From: Halobacillus halophilus
GTDB taxonomy: Bacteria > Bacillota > Bacilli > Bacillales > Halobacillaceae
Reading direction: 5' to 3'
Assembly (NCBI RefSeq): GCF_020171985.1
Contig: NZ_JAIVAL010000005.1
Coordinates: 124,001-188,000 of the forward strand
DNA length: 64,000 nt
The notes beneath the pieces are model-generated. The model was not told where the DNA came from and did no database searches. It saw only the letters and a list, made by a program, of their open reading frames with translations. Shown in pieces: positions 60,837 to 64,000 of the stretch; the stretch's first letter is position 1, and every line of letters begins with the position of its first letter. The position numbers and the translations under genes are program-made.

Positions 60837-62420
60837 CTATTCGAATGTCTGATTATACTGGTTCACTTCAAAAAGATCGGTCAATTCTATATCAGGGTGT
60901 TTATCCTCAAACCAGCGGAGTGAGAAATCATTCTTAAATAGAACTAACGGATTGCCTTCCCGATCTTCGACTAGCATATTCCGCTCATCAAATAAAGATT
61001 CATCAACCTGGTCTTCGCGCAGCCAGCGCGGAATGCGCTCACCGACCGAAGTCAGTTCTATTTCCACGTTGTACTCATTCTTCATACGATACTCGAAAAC
61101 TTCATACTGAAGCTCGCCGACAGCTCCAATGATATAGTCTTCAAATCGATACCGCTTGAACAACTGAATGGCTCCCTCTTGCACAAGCTGTTCCAATCCT
61201 TTTCTGAATTGTTTGGACTTCATTACGTTCTTAGCTGTTACTTTCTTGAACAGTTCAGGCGGAAACTGAGGTAATTCATCGTATTCAAAATTCGATTTTC
61301 CTGTAACGATGGTGTCCCCAATACGATACACATTGGGATCATAGATTCCGATAATATCGCCGGCATAGCCTTCTTCCACTGTTCCACGTGAAGAAGCCAC
61401 AAATTGCTGGGATTGTGCCAGCTTAAAAGACTTCCCTGTACGGGATAAGGTTACGTTCATCCCTCGTTCAAATTTACCTGAGCAAACTCTTACAAAGGCT
61501 ATCCGGTCTCTGTGCTGTGGATTCATATTCGCCTGGATTTTGAAAATAAATCCAGAGAATTCTTCATGATCCGGTGAGACAATTCCTTCTGTTGACTTCC
61601 TTGGCGCAGGTTCCGGAGCCATCTCAATGAACGAATTAAAGAATGTTTCCACACCGAAGGGTGCGAGGGCGCTTCCGAAGAACACTGGGGTCTGGTCCCC
61701 TCTCATGACTTTATCCATATCAAAGCCATCTCCTGCTTCATCAACAAGCAGCATTTCTTCTTCCGCTTCTTGGAAGGTAGCATTTTCAGAAAGCTCTGGA
61801 TGTTGATCCAGTTGATCATAAGGAATATAGGATTCTTCTTCGTTACCGGTATAATGTACAAATTGTTCGTTGTTCCGGTCGAATACCCCAAGGAATCGTT
61901 TACCCATACCCGCCGGCCAGGTCATTGGATAAGTCTCGATATTTAATGTTTCTTCAATTTCCTCCATTAACTCAAAAGGCTCACGACCCTCACGGTCCAT
62001 TTTATTAATAAACGTGAAAATCGGAATGCCCCTCATTTTACATACTTTAAATAATTTTAGTGTTTGGGCTTCAATTCCTTTGGTTCCATCGATTACCATA
62101 ACTACACTGTCAACAGCAGTCAGGGTACGATACGTATCTTCACTGAAATCTTCGTGCCCTGGTGTATCAAGTATATTAACCTGGTAGCCTTTGTAAGGAA
62201 AATTCATTACACTGGAAGTAACGGAAATTCCTCTCTGCTTCTCAATCTCCATCCAGTCAGAGGTAGCGAATTTTCCTGACTTTTTACCTTTCACTGTACC
62301 AGCCGAACGAATGAGATTACCGAATAACAGCATTTTCTCAGTCATGGTCGTTTTCCCAGCGTCAGGGTGGGATATAATAGCAAACGTACGGCGTTTTTTC
62401 ATTTCGTCTTGAATATTCAT
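60837..62420 (-). CDS. prfC: Peptide chain release factor 3
   Basis: Translational GTPase that removes RF1/RF2 from the ribosome after termination. The G domain shows [34 protein letters not shown] and [11 protein letters not shown] start at ATG 62420 ([11 protein letters not shown], 527 residues), eight bases after GGAGG; the frame is open nine codons further to an ATG at 62447 without such a site. It is a single-gene unit with its own terminator, and a leader hairpin with T7 at 62503-62530 lies upstream. Confidence 0.96.
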   Translation of the reverse strand: MNIQDEMKKRRTFAIISHPDAGKTTMTEKMLLFGNLIRSAGTVKGKKSGKFATSDWMEIEKQRGISVTSSVMNFPYKGYQVNILDTPGHEDFSEDTYRTLTAVDSVVMVIDGTKGIEAQTLKLFKVCKMRGIPIFTFINKMDREGREPFELMEEIEETLNIETYPMTWPAGMGKRFLGVFDRNNEQFVHYTGNEEESYIPYDQLDQHPELSENATFQEAEEEMLLVDEAGDGFDMDKVMRGDQTPVFFGSALAPFGVETFFNSFIEMAPEPAPRKSTEGIVSPDHEEFSGFIFKIQANMNPQHRDRIAFVRVCSGKFERGMNVTLSRTGKSFKLAQSQQFVASSRGTVEEGYAGDIIGIYDPNVYRIGDTIVTGKSNFEYDELPQFPPELFKKVTAKNVMKSKQFRKGLEQLVQEGAIQLFKRYRFEDYIIGAVGELQYEVFEYRMKNEYNVEIELTSVGERIPRWLREDQVDESLFDERNMLVEDREGNPLVLFKNDFSLRWFEDKHPDIELTDLFEVNQYNQTFE

Positions 62421-62502
62421 CGTCATATCCTCCATATTATTATTCATTCGGGTGACTTACGTAAGGTAGGATATACGTATCACATTGGCCGATTCACTCC
62501 AT

Positions 62503-62530
62503 AAAAAAACCGCTCACTCGATTGAGCAGT
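62503..62530 (-). terminator. Terminator-like hairpin upstream of prfC
   Basis: In the minus-strand RNA, ACUGCUCA pairs with UGAGCGGU (one G-U), followed by U7. No gene on this strand ends here, so it either ends a short unknown RNA or works as an attenuator in a prfC leader. The G-U pair exists only in the minus-strand RNA, which fits this orientation. Confidence 0.65.
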
Positions 62531-62622
62531 AATCTCGAATTTATAAAACTCATACTTTGAAAGTTAGCACAACCATGCATTAAAATCAATCAAGAATCAA
62601 TGAGATCCCCTATTTTCGCTTG

Positions 62623-62679
62623 CATAAATTCCCACCTCAGGTCATCCATATCCTGGAAGACCTGAGGTGGGAATTTATG
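62623..62679. repeat. 21-bp perfect inverted repeat (long hairpin)
   Basis: Arms 62623-62643 and 62659-62679 are exact inverse complements (starting CATAAATTCCCACCTC). After one A-A mismatch, TCCA/TGGA extends the pairing, leaving a 5-base loop, so 25 of 26 positions pair. There is no T run on either side, so it is not a terminator. It lies in the prfC-helicase divergent gap. Confidence 0.9.
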
Positions 62680-62725
62680 GGGGACCCGAGGTAACAGATA
62701 TAGTCAATTATCATCTGGTCAAACC

Positions 62726-62734
62726 TGTTATAAT
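62726..62734 (+). promoter_or_regulatory. Extended -10 promoter of the helicase gene
   Basis: TGT-TATAAT (TATAAT at 62729-62734) with no good -35. It lies about 30 bases before the ATG at 62766 and about 47 bases after the long hairpin. Confidence 0.65.
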
Positions 62735-62765
62735 AGAGGAAATACTGATAGTAAGGATGCCATTT

Positions 62766-64000
62766 ATGCAATCGTACTTATTACAACCAAGTGATATCAA
62801 GAAAATAACCGGCCACACTTTTTATAAACGTGGTAAACAATATTATGAATCAAAGAAAGTCTATGGACTTTCATATAATGGAGCTATTCGCTCCTGGAGA
62901 GCGGTCGTTGCAGGGACGCACGATTACGAAGTGCGTGTTTTCTTTTTTGAAGAGGATGATGTCGAAGCCACCTGCGAATGTGAAGCTTATAATAATTACT
63001 ATACCTGTAAACATATCGCTGCCGTCTTAATAGCTATCCGTGAACGCGCCCTGGAAGAACTAGGGCCCAAACTGGCCGTAAAGGGTCGCCAGGCGAAGAA
63101 AGAAACCAACCATGATCGCCTGTTTGCCATGCGTTTATTTGAAACTTTCCGACAGCGCCAGGAAAACCGACAGGCAGATGGTATGAAGAAGCCCATTCAA
63201 ATTCAATACTTCCTTCATCTACATTCTATGCTAGGGACAAAGAGTTTAAGTGTTGAATTAAAGTTTGGAGAAGGCTATCCATATGTTATAAAAGACATTC
63301 GTGAGCTACTTGAGCATATTCAGAAAGATCAGCCTTACAAAATATCCAAAAAGTTCACATTCGACCCAGCCGAGCACGTTTTCGAAGAAAAAGATAAGGA
63401 GATCCTGTCTCTATTACAGCAAGCCTATGAGCAAGAACGTTTTTACGAGCAACAATGGACACAAAATGATAAAAAAACGCTGCGTATCTCTCCGGTGCTG
63501 GCTCAAAACCTACTGCCCAGGCTTGAGGAGCAGCAAGCACAAGTGTCTGTTAAAGGCGAGCTTACTGGTCCTCTGCGCTATAAAACGGAATTCCCTGAGC
63601 TCTCTTTTTATATATCGGAAGAGCGCGGTCATTTTCATATGCATATGAACCATTTGAAGAACTATGATTATTTAGCTGAATATCATCTTCTTTACAAGGA
63701 AGGTACGTTCTATGCGCTCGATCCACAAAAAGAGGAAGTGCTCGGAACGCTATACACTCTTCTTCCTTATAATTCGAATGGAAACCATACCGTGAGTCAC
63801 TCTGATATGGAAGGCATTGTTTCTTATGTACTTCCGGAGCTTGAGACCATCGCCGAAGTACAGCTGGATCAAACAGCACAGAAAAAAATCAGTCAGCATC
63901 CGCTGCATGCAGAAGTTTACTTGGATTTCTTCCAGTGGACACTGACGATTAATGTCCGTTTCCGCTATGGAGACCTGATAATTGATCCTTTTAAACAGAA
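62766..64000 (+). CDS. SWIM zinc-finger SNF2-family helicase, N-terminal part
   Basis: The visible 411 residues form the start of an open frame cut by the window end. A SWIM zinc finger (about 75-95: ATCECEAYNNYYTCKHIAAVL) is followed by the bacterial SNF2-associated region (MLGTKSLSVELKFGEGYPYVIKDI and onward). The YwqA-type proteins of Bacillus have this layout, with a SNF2 ATPase and helicase C domain further on; those parts lie outside. I use ATG 62766 after AAGGA; an in-frame ATG at 62757 lacks a proper site. Function is probably ATP-dependent DNA translocation; the target is unknown. Confidence 0.88.
   Translation, partial: MQSYLLQPSDIKKITGHTFYKRGKQYYESKKVYGLSYNGAIRSWRAVVAGTHDYEVRVFFFEEDDVEATCECEAYNNYYTCKHIAAVLIAIRERALEELGPKLAVKGRQAKKETNHDRLFAMRLFETFRQRQENRQADGMKKPIQIQYFLHLHSMLGTKSLSVELKFGEGYPYVIKDIRELLEHIQKDQPYKISKKFTFDPAEHVFEEKDKEILSLLQQAYEQERFYEQQWTQNDKKTLRISPVLAQNLLPRLEEQQAQVSVKGELTGPLRYKTEFPELSFYISEERGHFHMHMNHLKNYDYLAEYHLLYKEGTFYALDPQKEEVLGTLYTLLPYNSNGNHTVSHSDMEGIVSYVLPELETIAEVQLDQTAQKKISQHPLHAEVYLDFFQWTLTINVRFRYGDLIIDPFKQ

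Overview
The window is chromosomal DNA of a low-to-mid GC Firmicute. Gene content, strong GGAGG-type ribosome binding sites, frequent GTG/TTG starts and gene order all point to a Bacillaceae member related to Bacillus. Gene order follows the B. subtilis segment rnr-est-secG ... eno-gpmI-tpiA-pgk-gap-cggR ... tRNA-Arg/clpP ... crh-whiA-yvcK-rapZ-yvcI-trxB-yvcD-his operon ... yvoF-ppaX-yvoD-lgt-hprK ... yvlBD ... uvrA-uvrB. The interspersed structured repeats remind me of halophilic genera such as Halobacillus or Virgibacillus, but the genus is a guess.

Layout. 1-2977 (minus): RNase R (cut by the window edge), carboxylesterase and SecG. 3164-9128 (plus): fruR-fruK-fruA followed directly by ptsH-ptsI and a tiny membrane protein. 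9164-9699: a 536-bp repeat with terminal inverted repeats (copy A). 9723-10989: a nitroreductase and a YdcF-like protein. 11042-18255 (minus): the CggR-controlled glycolytic operon with a clear promoter and operator. 18274-19150: glutaredoxin-like protein, an unknown protein and tRNA-Arg(CCG). 19319-20293 (plus): a possible 18-residue peptide unit and CtsR-controlled clpP. 20340-26446 (minus): crh, whiA, yvcK, rapZ, nudix, trxB and a TPR protein. 26533-33030: hisZGDBHAFI with its promoter. 33188-37060: repeat copy C and a MerR-controlled acyl-CoA ligase/AidB-like dehydrogenase operon. 37120-42982: an unknown membrane protein and the glycerol genes glpP-glpF-glpK-glpD with two GlpP-type attenuators. 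43111-47017: yvoF-ppaX-yvoD-lgt-hprK. 47144-47677: repeat copy B. 47766-50311: yvlD, yvlB, bshB2 and yojF. 50477-55424: uvrA and uvrB with an SOS box. 55498-60703: a three-gene phosphorelay (HPt-REC-GGDEF-REC protein, single-domain REC, hybrid histidine kinase). 60837-62420: RF3. 62766-64000 (plus): the N-terminal part of a SWIM/SNF2 helicase.

How the genes work together. Much of the carbon catabolite signalling chain is present: EI and HPr, Crh, HPr kinase (HprK) and P-Ser-HPr phosphatase (PpaX). Several of their targets or co-regulated pathways are nearby: fructose uptake, glycerol kinase with the PTS-phosphorylatable His230, and glycolysis under CggR. Placing ptsHI inside the fructose operon, next to the glycolytic operon, is the main departure from the B. 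subtilis layout.

Most of the window is conserved core genome. The parts that merit a second look are the 535-bp repeat family, the c-di-GMP phosphorelay operon, a near-perfect 26-bp hairpin before the helicase gene, the short promoter-driven peptide unit before clpP, and the phased repeats at the fruR promoter.
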